Source: Sepioteuthis lessoniana
Lineage: Eukaryota; Mollusca; Cephalopoda; Myopsida; Loliginidae
DNA: 64,000 nt
Reading direction: 5' to 3'
Assembly (NCBI GenBank): GCA_963585895.1
Contig: OY757916.1
Coordinates: 16,274,902 to 16,338,901, forward strand
Part shown: positions 32,343-42,494 of the stretch, in pieces
Numbering within the stretch: the stretch's first letter is position 1
Layout of the letters: every line of letters begins with the position of its first letter
Position numbers and translations under genes: made by a program
Notes under the pieces: model-generated
What the model was told of the DNA's origin: nothing
Databases searched by the model: none
The model's input: only the letters and a program-made list of their open reading frames with translations

Positions 32343-32958
32343 CTGTAAGACCCTCACCCAACATGTGTCCTGGATATGACACTAAATCTGATGGTGAGGT
32401 TCCAGTGATGCTGGAGCTTTGAGGAATGTGGAGTACCCCTTCATTGCCATTACTTCCAGGTTCACTCTGGCCCAGAACAGGAGCACCTGATAGGGCCCTA
32501 TCTATGGGTTAAATAGAATTAAACTGCATACTTATGCTTAACTGAATTGTTTGAATTAGAACAGTTTGACGAAACTGAAAAGCTTAAAATAGAAATGTTT
32601 TTGACTATTAAACTGTACTTACATTTAAACTGCATGCTTATGCTAAACTGAATTGTTTGAAATGGAACTGTTTCTAACATTGAAACTGTACTTACACTAA
32701 ACTGAATTGTTTAATATAGAACTGTTTTGACATTTAAGTGTGTGTAAACAAAATCTGTACTTATACTAAACTGAATTAGCTGAATTAGAACTGTTCGAAT
32801 AAACTAAATAACTTGAAATAGAAATGTTTTTGACAATTAAACTGTGTACTCATGCTAAACTGAATTGTTTGAAATAAAACTGACTATTTGCATAAAAATG
32901 GATTTGGCGTTAAATATCCTACAAAGGTTGATATGCCATAAAACCCAAACAACCAACT
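32305..32958 (+). mobile_element. SINE-B, complete, inside mariner
   Basis: Head TTGTCCAGTCAGCTGGGACTG, with a shortened head-core join (AAGACCCTCACCCAAC) and core. About seven subrepeats follow, in the same order as 25245-25905. The hairpin tail is at about 32905-32945 and the end AACAACCAAC. It interrupts the mariner at its deletion junction. Confidence 0.9.
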
Positions 32959-33258
32959 AAGCTGCCAAACTGTATCTCAGGTTACTAAAATATCGTAAAA
33001 ATTTTTGACTCACCCTAGTATAAGTTTTATTTAGCATTTTTTGATGATGAATTGGCAGAGATGAGAAATGTTAATGTTTTACTTTGAATACAAAAAAAAA
33101 AGATGTAAAAAGGTTGATTGTTTTTTTTGTAGGAACGTATTTTAAACAAACACACATTAAAAAAACAAACTTAATAAAATAGATTAAATATACATAAATC
33201 ATTCGACAAATTTTATCCAGTAGTACTTTTTGTCTTACTCTCAGAACAAAACTGCAAG

Positions 33259-33478
33259 TGTAGAGTCCTGTGGTGCAGTGGGTAGCATATTGGACTGCAA
33301 CATGATAGTAAGTAAGTTCAAACTCCAGTCACACAATTATATTAACTTTTGGACTAATACTTTTGGGACAGGTATGAAATTTCTCATTCTCCCAGTTATG
33401 GGTTAAATAGTACCACTATAGTTCTTCTATGAGAAGGGCATTAAACAGCCCATGAAGGTTGAGATGCCATCATAAAAT
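33259..33478 (+). mobile_element. SINE-A
   Basis: Head GTAGAGTCCTGTGGTGCAGTGGG, B box AAGTTCAAACTCC, core (TACTTTTGGGACAGGTATGAA, AGTTATGGGTTAAATAGTACC), tail GGGCATTAAACAGCCCATGAAGG. Moderately diverged. Confidence 0.82.
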
Positions 33479-33554
33479 TATCAAATTTAAAGCTTTCATC
33501 CTTCTCATCAATTATTCAATGGAAGAAAATGGCTTTACATTTAAAAAAAAGGTA

Positions 33555-33905
33555 AGAATCATACATTATTCCACAGAAACTATAACAGATGAAGACTACA
33601 CAGATGATCTAGCACTTCTTGCAAATAAACCGACTTAATCTGAGAATTATTTTTTTTTTTTATTTATTGCGGACTTTTCCAAAATGATTCCAATTAAAGA
33701 CAAGTACAAAACTTACTTAAGTTGAATTTCTGCAGCATAGCAAGAGGCATATTTTTACCAGAGTTCATGTTTTTTTTTAATCAAAATGATGTCATCTCAT
33801 TAAATGGCTCACCTCTGAAATTAGTAGACTAGTTCATATACCTCAGTAGCAATATCTCATCTACTGAAAGCCAAGTTAACATACACACATATAAAGAATA
33901 GGTAG
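33555..33905 (+). pseudogene. RTE reverse transcriptase relic
   Basis: Plus strand gives ETITDEDYTDDLALLANKPT, the RT palm motif region (family YADD, here YTDD). A decayed region follows, and further on the word TTCATATACCTCAGTAGCAATATCTC = FIYLSSNIS, equivalent to FTYLGSSI. Interrupted by poly(T) tracts and stops. Confidence 0.6.
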
Positions 33906-33984
33906 GGGTTAAAGTATTGAGACATTTTATAATTTAGAAAAAAAATGTGTACTGACTTATCTAGACAAAGAATAGGTGTCTAGA

Positions 33985-34110
33985 CAGCAGTCTATGACTG
34001 ACTGATTTTAATGGCATGTCAACTTGTCTAGGGTTATTTTGTCTAGAAATTAAGGAATCATGTTCTTTGTATGTCCATATTTATATTTTTGTATAGTTGT
34101 ACATTTTCTT
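33985..34110 (-). repeat. Variant hairpin-tail sequence
   Basis: AATGGCATGTCAACTTGTCTAGG, GTTATTTTGTCTAG, then AATCATGTTCTTTGTATG. Related pieces lie at 17338-17460, 41130-41232 and 41855-41990. It is a variant of the SINE-B tail in which the stem words are changed and the spacer is TTCATTATACATTCATATT-like rather than TA-rich. Confidence 0.55.
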
Positions 34111-34124
34111 TTCTAAGTGAAGGA

Positions 34125-35131
34125 ATTATCATCATCATCATATCGCGCTAGTAGCACGGATATCCCTGACCCTCTGTCGCCACTCCTCCCTATCGTTCAT
34201 CGCCCTAGGTAGGTCTTCAGGACAGCAACCCGTATCCTCACATAGCTGCTGAATGTATGTTCGTGCTGGTCATCCTGCTTTTGCACGGCGATGTGTGGGG
34301 GTCCATAAGAGTACATCTCTTATGAGTTCGTCCCTGCTTCTCCAGCAGTGTCCTGCATGTCTGGCTCATCTAACTTGAATAGTTTTCGTGATAGGGGGCG
34401 GGCAGGTGGCCGTACAGTTGGTGTCTTGTGGGGTGTTGCCGCCAGGACTTGTTTAAGATTGCACGTAGCATTCTTGTGTAATTGCCGTCTGGCTTCTTCT
34501 CCAGCCGTTTTGTTAGCGTCCATGTAGTGCATCCATATAGCAGTATCGATGTGACTGCTGCCTGGAAGAAACTGCGTTTCATTTTATCGGTTAGGTCTGA
34601 TTTCCATATAATCGATAGCCTATTGATAGCTGTCCATGCTTTCGTTAACCTGGTTTCGATGTCCTTTTCGGTTGATTCAATGCTGCTTCCTAGGTATGTG
34701 AATTTGTCTACTAGTTTAAGAGGGGTTCCTTCTAGAGTGGAGATGTCCCCCGTTTGATTATAGCACATGTATTCCGTTTTGTGTGCATTAACATAGAGGC
34801 CTATGCTTGTTGCTGCTCGTTCCAAACTATGCAGTAGTGTAGGTGTATTTGCCAGTATCGCTATGTCATTGGCGTAGTCTGCGTCGGTAATTGTTGTTGC
34901 AGGGTATCTTCTGCTTCTTTTCTTCATCAGTTCGAAGCCATTCTCTCTGATTTTGTCAATCGATGTTCTAAGTACGTAGTCTAGACAAATGATAAAGAGG
35001 TACGGGGCCAGTGTGTCCCCTTGTAGTACTCCTGCTACAATGTCAAAGTATTCTGTGTCTCCATCTGGTGATCGTACTTTTACTTTAGTGTTTCTATAGA
35101 GAATCGTTATTGCCACTACAGTTTCTTCTTT
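34125..35131 (-). mobile_element. RTE-type LINE, 3' half
   Basis: Minus-strand non-LTR element. Its 3' terminus at 34125-34140 is a (GAT)n tail (ATCATCATCATCA on plus). It covers RT fingers/palm to C-terminus: 34370-35116 in one frame, then a frameshift, then frames reading HAGHCWRSRDELIRDVLL and YIQQLCEDTGCCPEDLPRAM. The 5' side stops abruptly at 35131, inside RT, at the edge of the 1.42-kb inverted repeat. Everything upstream (endonuclease, first RT motifs) is absent here. Confidence 0.88.
34370..35116 (-). pseudogene. RTE reverse transcriptase (partial, inactive)
   Basis: A 248-codon frame, beginning internally rather than at a true start (coding similarity continues upstream through ETVV). 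RT motifs: VAGVLQGDTLAPYLFIICLD (motif 4 region), TDADYANDIAI where the catalytic YADD reads YAND, GLYVNAHKTEYM, and KLVDKFTYLGSSI. After RT come KAWTAINRLSIIWKSDL, ILLYGCTTWTLTKR and LDGNYTRMLRA-type sequence (here PDGNYTRMLRA). Replacement of the first aspartate of the DD pair should abolish polymerisation. The frame is lost at HLPAPYHENYSS, where relatives continue. A full RTE protein would be about 1000 residues. Confidence 0.88.
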
Positions 35132-36554
35132 CTGTTTAGGTATTGAGTTTGGTCGTCCATGGGTTTATTCAAATACCTTTACGTACATCATGCTGCTTCC
35201 CATGTGTACATAGTAAAAAAAAAAAGGAGGTGGGGGTGGTTAATTTTGATTTAAATTTTCTTAAGTTTTAACTTGCTTAAAGTCCGAGATTAGGGTACTT
35301 TTGTCAGACTTTCACTGGTGCTGAATTTTTTTTTTTTTCTTCTTCTATACTACCATTGGGAACCGAGGAGGCTTCAGGAATTATAGAGCTGTTACAAATG
35401 ACTTTCTTTTTTTTGGGGGGGAGTGTTTTAGGCTTTTACTTTTTCTTCTAAACTACTGTTAGGGCTTTCTTTAAGAATTTTTAAATTATATCATAGAAGA
35501 GATTCAAAAACATTCTGCCGTGTTCGCTGACATTTGGACAGAGAGAGTCTTTAAAATCAATTTGGGTTTACAGTAGAGTAAGCGTGTCTTTACATTTAAA
35601 ACGCATAGTTTAAGCATTATTTTACAAACAAAAATACAGCATAACATTTTGTAAAATTCAGCATTTTAAATTAATAGGACTTAAAGACATACTGACCAAT
35701 ATTGATACATTCTTTCCTGTAGGCCCGTGAGCTCAAATCCTTCCTTTTCCCTTTAATGTTTATTTACTACTGAATTTTAGGTAGTTTTGGAGATGGTCTA
35801 CTCTTCTAGTCAGAGGGGGGTATTAATTTCATCATTTTTTTTTTCCCCCTACTCTTTTACCTAAAATTCAGTAGAAAATAAACATTAAAAGGGAAAAGGA
35901 AGGATTTGAGCTCACATGCCTATAGGAAAGAATGTATCAATATTGGTCAGTATGTCTTTAAGTCCTATTAATTTAAAATGCTGAATTTTACAAAATGTTA
36001 TGCTGTAATTTTGTTTGTAAAATAATGCTTAAACTATGCGTTTTAAATGTAAAGACACGCTTATTCTACTATAAACCCAAATTGATTCTAAAACTTCTGT
36101 CCAAATGTTAGCGAACAAGGCAAAACGTTTTTGAATCTCTTCTATAATATAATTTTAAAATTCTTAAAGAAAGCCCTAACAGTAGTTTAGAAGAAAAAGT
36201 AAAAGCCTACCCCCCCCAAAAAAAAGTCATTTGTAACAGCTCTATAATTCCTGAAGCCTCCTCGGTTCCCAATGGTAGTATAGAAGAAGAAGAAGAAAAA
36301 AAAAAGCCTAGGAACATGTCCCAATACCGCAAAAAAAAAAAAAAAAAAAATTCAGCACCAGTGAAAGTCTGACAAAAGTACCCTAATCTCGGACTTTAAG
36401 CAAGTTAAAACTTAAGAAAATTTAAATCAAAATTAACCACCCCCACCTTTTTTTTTTTTTTTTTTTTTTTTACTACGTACACATGGGAAGCAGCATGATG
36501 TACGTAAAGGTATTTGAATAAACCCATGGACGACCAAACTCAATACCTAAACAG
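35132..36554. repeat. 1.42-kb imperfect palindrome (arms ~650-700 bp)
   Basis: The left arm (35132-35783) and right arm (35858-36554) are inverted copies. Outer edges are CTGTTTAGGTATTGAG at left and CTCAATACCTAAACAG at right. Inner edges are ACTGAATTTTAGGTA and TACCTAAAATTCAGT, around a ~74-bp spacer. Arms differ by scattered substitutions and homopolymer indels; the right arm has an extra CCTAGGAACATGTCCC block near 36308. Divergence of several percent argues against a simple assembly artefact. No terminal target duplication was seen and no transposase is encoded. The outer edges coincide exactly with the ends of the two RTE pieces. Confidence 0.9.
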
Positions 36555-37090
36555 GTCCTGGACGTGAGTTCGACGACTTTACGCTCAGGATCGTTAGTTC
36601 AATCGGGCAACTACTGCTGCTCCTCTATAACAGTGGCTCCTATAGAAGAGAATAAAACAGCCATCGAAAGATAACCATGCCCCACACTCAAACCACATAC
36701 ACAAACCGCATCGCTCTTTGCGCGGGTAAAAAAGGGGCACGTCCTGCTGAGGTTGGAGCCCTGGCCTCAGTGTTCGAAAAATCAGCTACAGAGCTCAAAC
36801 AATCAAAACTACTAAAATGCAAGCAAACACTACAAATAGCCACATTTAACGTAAGAACCTTAAATAGAATAGGACAACTACCAGAGCTAATCGCATTAGC
36901 CGAAGGACATAAGATTGACATAATATGCATACAAGAACACAGATACACGCACACCGAAGATATCAAATATCACGAAACTGGCAATGGCTGGTCGCTCGTC
37001 ACTGTATCCGCATGGAAAAACTGTCAACGCCGCAGTAGGAGGGGTAGGATTACTTATAGGACCTAGAGCATTGAAAACGCTAGTATGAAT
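36555..37090 (+). mobile_element. RTE-type LINE, 5' end with endonuclease
   Basis: Begins GTCCTGGACGTGAGTTCG directly after the palindrome, has a short leader to the ATG at 36677, and encodes the endonuclease N-terminus. Around 37020 the frame shifts by one: VNAAVGGVGLLIGPRALKTL continues in another phase until about 37085, where similarity fades. It belongs to the same family as the minus-strand 3' half at 34125-35131 but is in the opposite orientation. Confidence 0.82.
36677..37066 (+). pseudogene. RTE endonuclease N-terminal fragment
   Basis: A 129-codon frame from MPHTQTTYTN. Residues about 53-63 read LQIATFNVRTL and about 81-91 read IDIICIQEHRY. These are the first APE-like endonuclease motifs (the asparagine of TFNVRTL and the glutamate of QEH are active-site residues). 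HETGNGWSL and SAWKN follow, after which the frame breaks. The remaining endonuclease domain, including the SDH motif, is missing. It would act in nicking target DNA for reverse transcription. Confidence 0.85.
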
Positions 37091-37324
37091 GAAATTGAAA
37101 TATACAATATGATTCCTCCACTTAAAAAAGAAAATGTACATTTATATCCTTGCTCTTGATGTTATAATAATTACGCGGATGCGTATTTCCAACGCTCTTG
37201 GGAAGACATGGCCCTGGAGGTGACTGTATCCTCTGTAAAGAGTACAGATCTAACTTGCATGACACATTCAGGTTAATTGGCTGCACAATTACCATTACCA
37301 GTTAATTTGGCATCACTTGTATGC

Positions 37325-37480
37325 GATGTGGACAAGTGGCTCAGTGGTAGAGTTTCAGCTCTGTGTTCTGTGGTTGCTGGTTCAATCTCCAGTGGGGAGA
37401 TCATGGTATACTCTGCTGATGAGACCTAATAAGGTCAAAACAGCTGTACATTAGTACGCAGGTTAAATGTCGAAACAGTT
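37325..37480 (+). mobile_element. SINE-G, short tRNA-derived repeat
   Basis: A clear pol III head: A box TGGCTCAGTGGTAGAG and B box GGTTCAATCTCC about 40 bp later. A short body (GATGAGACCTAATAAGGTC) follows. It differs from SINE-A, C and D, and only one copy was noticed in the window. It could be a decayed tRNA gene, but there is no cloverleaf on the 3' side. Confidence 0.6.
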
Positions 37481-38325
37481 CTATTTCAAACAATTCTGTT
37501 TAGCATAAATATGCAGTTTAAACGCAAAAGACAGAATAGTGAAGGAAGCCCGGTTTAGTTCTATTTAACCCATATATAGGACCATTATCAGGTGCTACCA
37601 CTCCGGTCCAGAGTGGACCTGGGAGCTATGGCAATAAAGGAGGTAGTCCGCATTCCCCAAAGCTCGAGTATTACTGGAATCTCACCATCAGATTGTTTAG
37701 TGTCCTATCCTGGACACTCGTTAGGGGCATCTTACCCCACTGCAGACAAACAGTCGGTGTATTTTACAGCCCCAGCCGACTGGGCAATATCAGTTTAGTA
37801 CGAGTGCACAGATTAGGTAGATTTGATCCAAAGACAGGACCCTGTCAGGTGCTACCACTCCGGGCCAGAATGAAACTGGGAGTGATGGTGATGAAAGTTT
37901 GTTTGGGTTTTATGGTATATCAACCTTTGTAGGTTATTTAATGGCAAATCCATTATTATACAAATAACTGTGTTTCCGTATGTCGCGCAAAAGTGTCCAA
38001 CGGATTTTTTGTGTAGTTGTTTCTTACAGTGAGTATAATCAGTGTATTTTAAACCTTGCCAACGGGCTGAGAAAATGAAGGGGGAACTCCACACTTCACA
38101 GAGCTCCAGATATAGAATCACACCTAGTGATACAGTTTAGTGTCGGACCAGGAAATTGGGTTACATTCAAATAATGATCGTCATAGGTAGCATTAGTAAA
38201 CATTAGCCTCACTATCAGATGCAACTTAGATTCATACTTAGGACATCCGTTTCTTGAGGGGTTTACCCTTCTACAGGGTATACAGTCAGAATATTCTAAG
38301 CCCCACTGACAGGGCATACAGTAAT
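37481..38325 (-). mobile_element. Mosaic of SINE-B pieces
   Basis: A minus-strand SINE-B core and head (37481-37795, ending GCCCCAGCCGACTGGGC) are followed by part of a second core (37830-37890). Next comes a hairpin tail at 37900-37950. A third, variant core lies at 38060-38320 (GAGCTCCAG, CCCCACTGACAGGGCA). The modules are out of order, showing recombination or nested insertion among copies. A CGCGCAAAAGTGTCC stretch at 37983 is foreign to the family. Confidence 0.7.
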
Positions 38326-38399
38326 CTAAACATTATCATTTTATTATACAGGTTGCTCAGACATGTATATAACTTAGGTTAAATTTAAAAATCTAAAAC

Positions 38400-39020
38400 T
38401 TTAGTCTTGATTTTTTTTTTTAAATCATACCTTAAACAATGGGACATATTTTAAAATCACACCTATACCTATGGGATACATTTTCAGTCATGCCTATACT
38501 TATTTACCCAACCCCTCCGCTCGGGCAGGATATGACACAAGGTTAATTTTTTTTAAGCAAAGTTTAACAGGTTTGAATTCAGAGTTTTCCTTCTCCTAAA
38601 CTATTTGCCTCACCAAGGCTGAAGAACCTAGTCTGCCCTACTATTTACCCATAGTCATGCCTATACTCATGGAAAGTATTTTAAATTACACCTATACCCA
38701 CAGGACATATCTTAAAATCATAGCTTTAAACATACGACATTTTAAATCATACCTTTACTCAGGGAATATATTTTAAATCATACCTTTACTCAGGGAATAT
38801 ATTTTAAATCATACCTTTACTCAGGGAATATATTTTAAATCATACCTTTACTCAGGGAACATATTTTAAATCATACCTTTACTCAGGGAAATTATTTAAA
38901 ATCCCACCTATACCTATAGGACATATCTTAAAATCATACCTGAACCATAGGAACTATTTTAAATCATACCTTTACTTAGGGATGCATTTTCAGTCACACC
39001 AACACCAATGGGGCATTTTT
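38400..39020. repeat. 31-bp minisatellite
   Basis: Units read ATACCTTTACTCAGGGAATA then TATTTTAAATC. The central units starting near 38749, 38780, 38811, 38842 and 38873 are almost identical and spaced exactly 31 bp. Outer units (CACCTATACCTATGGGACA types) are diverged. A truncated SINE-C interrupts the array. Confidence 0.88.
38500..38652 (-). mobile_element. SINE-C, 5' truncated, in minisatellite
   Basis: Only the 3' half (from GGGTTGGGTAAAT complement to CTATGGG complement). It is bordered on both sides by AGTCATGCCTATACT (38484-38498 region and 38653-38667 region). That may be a target duplication or simply two satellite units. Confidence 0.82.
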
Positions 39021-39092
39021 TTTTTACTCAAAATTATACTTGGAACTAAGTGAGTGCAGGAAGCACAAGAAAAAAATGTCTTGACTTTTTAG

Positions 39093-39328
39093 ATTTGGTT
39101 TGGTTTCTTCATTTAATAGCATATCAACCTTTGTGGGTTATTAAATGCCAAAGCAATCCTTATGGAAGAATAGTATTGGTACTGTTTAACCCAAGGCTGG
39201 GAGGATAATGGGGTTCATGCCCTTCTCAAGAATATTAGTCCAAAAGTGAACATAATAGAATGACCGGAGTTTGAGCTAACTATAATGTTGCAGTTCAGTA
39301 CCTTAACCATTATACCATAGAGATTCCC
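39093..39328 (-). mobile_element. SINE-A
   Basis: Tail AGCATATCAACCTTTGTGG / GTTATTAAATGCC, core GGTTCATGCCCTTCTCAAG, head complement TTAACCATTATACCATAGAG. Moderately diverged; B box degraded (GGAGTTTGAGCT). Confidence 0.82.
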
Positions 39329-39972
39329 TGACACAAAACTAAAGGAGCTCTCCTACTTGTCTTTTTAAATCAGCACTAAAAACTGACATTAAATTAGCAA
39401 CATCAAAACTGTATGATTCAAGGATCAAGGAAATTACCCCAGGTGAAATTATGTCCGGGATAGAAGAACCAAATTACAGGAAGTGATATTAACCTGTCTT
39501 ATTAAACATTTCATTTGTCATTATCTTTGCTGTTTATGGTACTCAGAATAGAGGTAGGGATAAATACGCTTAAACCATAGTTACATCCATATGTTAAACT
39601 CAAATAAAATACTATATATATATATATATATATATATAATTTCTCAGAGAAATATTTAACAGTTTAAAATTTTTTAATTGTTTAAAAATCCAGAAAACAG
39701 TCCAGTTTTTGATAGATGTTAAAATCTTTTAGCATCATTTTTGAAAAAAAGAGGTAATATCTTATAGAAACCCTGGTCTTTGGAAAACTGTTAAAAGATA
39801 TTGAGCATGCTTTGATTATACTATGTTTTTCCCTATCATGAATGAATGCAATTATGGTTGAGTTCTGAAAATCTACGGTTAGTTGAAATATTATGAGAAA
39901 CTAAAGAATTGGATGTGTTTCCAGAAACTAAAAAATTGGATCAGTTTTCTGAATTTTTAAAGTCATAAAGAG

Positions 39973-40008
<36 letters not shown>
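39329..40008. other. AT-rich unassigned sequence with two (TA)n tracts
   Basis: (TA)n at about 39614-39637 and 39974-40008, the latter directly abutting a Penelope-like terminus. No other feature recognised. Confidence 0.5.
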
Positions 40009-40011
<3 letters not shown>

Positions 40012-40320
40012 AAAAGCTGTCTAAATTTCTGAGACGAAGTTTGTTGATTTTTATCATTAAGGGTTTTCGGACTATTGTCTTCATCTTTGTTATTTCCACA
40101 ATGTTTCCGCCGATATGTCTTCCAGCCTTCTTCAGGTGTTTGTCGAACTTGGGAACCTTCACGGAACTTCAAACTACGTCCTTTATTGAAACCACGGGGG
40201 TCGCCTGTTCTGATTCTATTAGCCATAACCGGGTACAAGTGTTAAGTATTCCTGTATTGTTACTCGCCTGTAGTGAGGATTGAACCTGCAACCTCCAACT
40301 GATTGTCTCCTTAGAAGCTT
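40009..40320 (-). mobile_element. Penelope-like element terminus
   Basis: The minus strand contains CACCTGAAGAAGGCTGGAAG, ATCGGCGGAAACATTGTGG, AAAGATGAAGACAATAGTCC and AATGATAAAAATCAACAAAC. This ends against the (TA)n tract. The 'GAAGAAGGCTGG..CGGAAAC' block is typical of the non-coding ends of Penelope-like elements. The inner part also occurs as the palindrome at 14790-14921. An open frame (39963-40238) crosses it by chance. Confidence 0.55.
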
Positions 40321-40671
40321 AGAGAATCAAATGATAAAGTAATACTTTTCTAGAGATATATTTTTTAAATGTCAATGATTAACTGTATAAAATTTCACAT
40401 TTTATTAATTTCTGATATTGTTTCATATAAAATTTTTAGAAAATAAAATCCATATATACAAGTTGTTTCAAAAAATTTTTTATATGAATTGAGATGTTAA
40501 GAACGTTTCAGAAGAACTGACATCATTTCATATTCTAATAATTTGACCATTTCTTGTTTAAATGATCTCAAATTTTAACAGCATGTATAGAAACAATTCA
40601 AAATTCTGTTTAATGTTTAAACAACTTTTCTTTTCCAGTGAATGGCATTTATATACCTGTTAAGAAAACAT

Positions 40672-40721
<50 letters not shown>

Positions 40722-40919
40722 TCACGCAAACATACAGGACAAGTAATATCTAAAATTGTTTTATTATTTGCTGACAAAAATGCTAACAATCTAAAATACG
40801 GTATGACTTTTTTTTTGTTTTTTTTTTAATCAGTCATGCAAACTGGTTTCCCGACAGCGTAATGAAAAATTCCATTGTTATAGTAACCCGAGGAATTACT
40901 TAACAACAATCAAAACAAT
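40321..40919. other. AT-rich unassigned sequence with (TA)n
   Basis: (CA)/(TA)n compound tract at about 40672-40722, poly(T) near 40807-40828. No feature beyond that. Confidence 0.5.
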
Positions 40920-41106
40920 CTAACTCGGGGAAAGTCATGAATTTGACTCACTACATCCAGCTACAGGTAAATAGTAAAGCAGAATGGGCTCTTTAGTGGC
41001 AACCAGTCCAGAGGAAGGAAAAATCTGAATTTAAACCAGTTGTATTCTGCTTAAAAACTGACCTTGTATCAGATACTGCTCACATTGGAGGGGTTGGGTA
41101 AATACA
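40920..41106 (+). mobile_element. SINE-C, old 3' portion
   Basis: Core and 3' end recognisable (AGCTACAGGTAAATAGTAAAG, CAACCAGTCCAGAGGAAGG, GACCTTGTATCAGATACTG, GGAGGGGTTGGGTAAATAC). Head not recognisable. Confidence 0.72.
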
Positions 41107-41129
41107 AACACTGAAAGTGAGGGTAAAAA

Positions 41130-41770
41130 AGACAAATATTGATTTTGATGGTATGTTAACCAGTTTAGGGATATTTAATACTTAGATGTAAGGGAATCAC
41201 GTTCATTATACATTCATATTCACTTTTTTTTTGTTTAGCTTGGTTGGGTTGGGTTGGGTTGGGTTTTATGGTATATAAACCATCGTAGGTTATTTAATGC
41301 CAAACCCTCTTTATATATATATTAAATATATATGATTTGTAAACATATTTTGTTGATAACATCTTTAAACGAGTCTAAGCTCATTCTTTTGCACAGTTAA
41401 ATGTTTTCAAGTATCGCTATGTATAACAAACAATTCAATTAAACATCAGTCATTTGTTTACTCACAGTTAAATGATCAACCAGTTCTATTTCAAACAATT
41501 CAATTTAGTATTAGTCATTTGTTTATACTCAGCTTGAATGTCAAATAGTTCTATTTGACCCATAGGTGCTACCACTCCAGTCCAGGATAGACCTGGGAGC
41601 AATGGCAATGAAAGGGTACTCCACATTACCTAAATCTCCAAAACTGGAACCCTGCTCGCAAATTGTTTCATGTCATACCCAGTACACTCATTGGCAGGGA
41701 GAGTGGGGTCTTACTCCTCTGCAGAGATGCAGTTGGTATATTCTACAGCCCCAGGCGACTAGGCTTCAGG
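41130..41770 (-). mobile_element. SINE-B preceded by variant tail
   Basis: 41130-41232 is the variant tail (GATGGTATGTTAACCAG). 41233-41770 is a complete minus-strand SINE-B. It has four consecutive GGTTGGG units, a hairpin tail, AT spacer, three subrepeats and a core lacking the GGACCCTATCA segment (CCCATAGGTGCTACC). The head complement is CAGCCCCAGGCGACTAGGC. Confidence 0.85.
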
Positions 41771-41854
41771 TAGTGTTGTAAAATACTGCTGGGTTGCTCT
41801 GGATAAATGCTAAGGATGCTTTGGCTTCAAAACCATACTCGGCTTGCTTGCTTG

Positions 41855-42415
41855 ATTGACTTTAATGGCAAGTCAACCTGTCCAGGGTTAGTTTATGCTT
41901 AGAATTTAGAGAATTGTATTCACTGCATTTTTTTTTAAATATCTGTGTAGTTTTTTCTTCGAGTGTTTTTTTGCACATTGTTATGTGATATCAAATATTC
42001 CTATTTTAAAGAAATCTATTTGACACATAGATGAGACTAACAGATACTACACTCTGGGTCAGGATAATGGCAATGAAGGGATACTCCACAAGTTTCAGAA
42101 CTGTAGCCCCATCATCATGCAGTTTTTTGTTTGCTTGTTGTTTTTAATGGCATATCAACCTTATTGGGTTATTTAATGCCAAATCTATACTTCTAAAAGA
42201 ATAGCAGAGGTACTATTTAACCCATACCTGGGCAAATAAGGGTGTTCATACCTTTCCCAAGGGCATTAGTCCAAAAGTAAACATAATAGCACAATTGAAG
42301 TTCAAATTCGCTTACTACAATTCTGCAGTCGAACCCTTTAACCATTACACCATGAGGACAGACCTTCACGCAGTTTAGTATCAATACCCAACAAAAAACT
42401 TGACAGTTATCATCT
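41855..42415 (-). mobile_element. SINE-B variant split by SINE-A
   Basis: Variant tail 41855-41990, core 42015-42118 (GACACATAGATGAGAC), interrupted at GCAGTT by a SINE-A. It resumes GCAGTTTAGTATCAATACCC at 42366. The bases CATGCAGTT / CACGCAGTT on both sides are consistent with a short target duplication. Confidence 0.75.
42120..42363 (-). mobile_element. SINE-A inside SINE-B
   Basis: Tail GGCATATCAACCTTATTGG/GTTATTTAATGCC, core TTCATACCTTTCCCAAGGGC, head complement TTTAACCATTACACCATGAGG. Well preserved, B box complement GAAGTTCAAATTC. Confidence 0.88.
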
Positions 42416-42494
42416 CATAAAAAATTTTTTTTGGGCCTCACAGCTTGGTTATTGAGGGCAGGTTACAGTATGTGTGCATTATAATAATAATAAT

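Larger units (their letters stand above)
31833..33021 (+). mobile_element. Non-autonomous mariner with SINE-B insertion
   Basis: Left end GGTGAATCAAAAGTTTT and right end, complement of AAAATTTTTGACTCACCC, are inverted repeats of mariner type. Inside, the N-terminal transposase coding region (32028-32300) jumps directly to the last few codons and right end (SCQTVSQVTKI before the terminus). The catalytic domain is deleted. A complete SINE-B (32305-32958) sits at the deletion joint. Removing it leaves about 535 bp. The same internal junction recurs in the element at 49802-51466. Confidence 0.8.

Noticed and set aside
34320..34757. Additional open frames overlapping the RT relic
   Set aside because: Shadow frames of the minus-strand reverse transcriptase; residues match no protein family.
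36688..37141. Minus-strand frames opposite the endonuclease fragment
   Set aside because: Antisense shadows. The plus-strand translation carries the endonuclease motifs.
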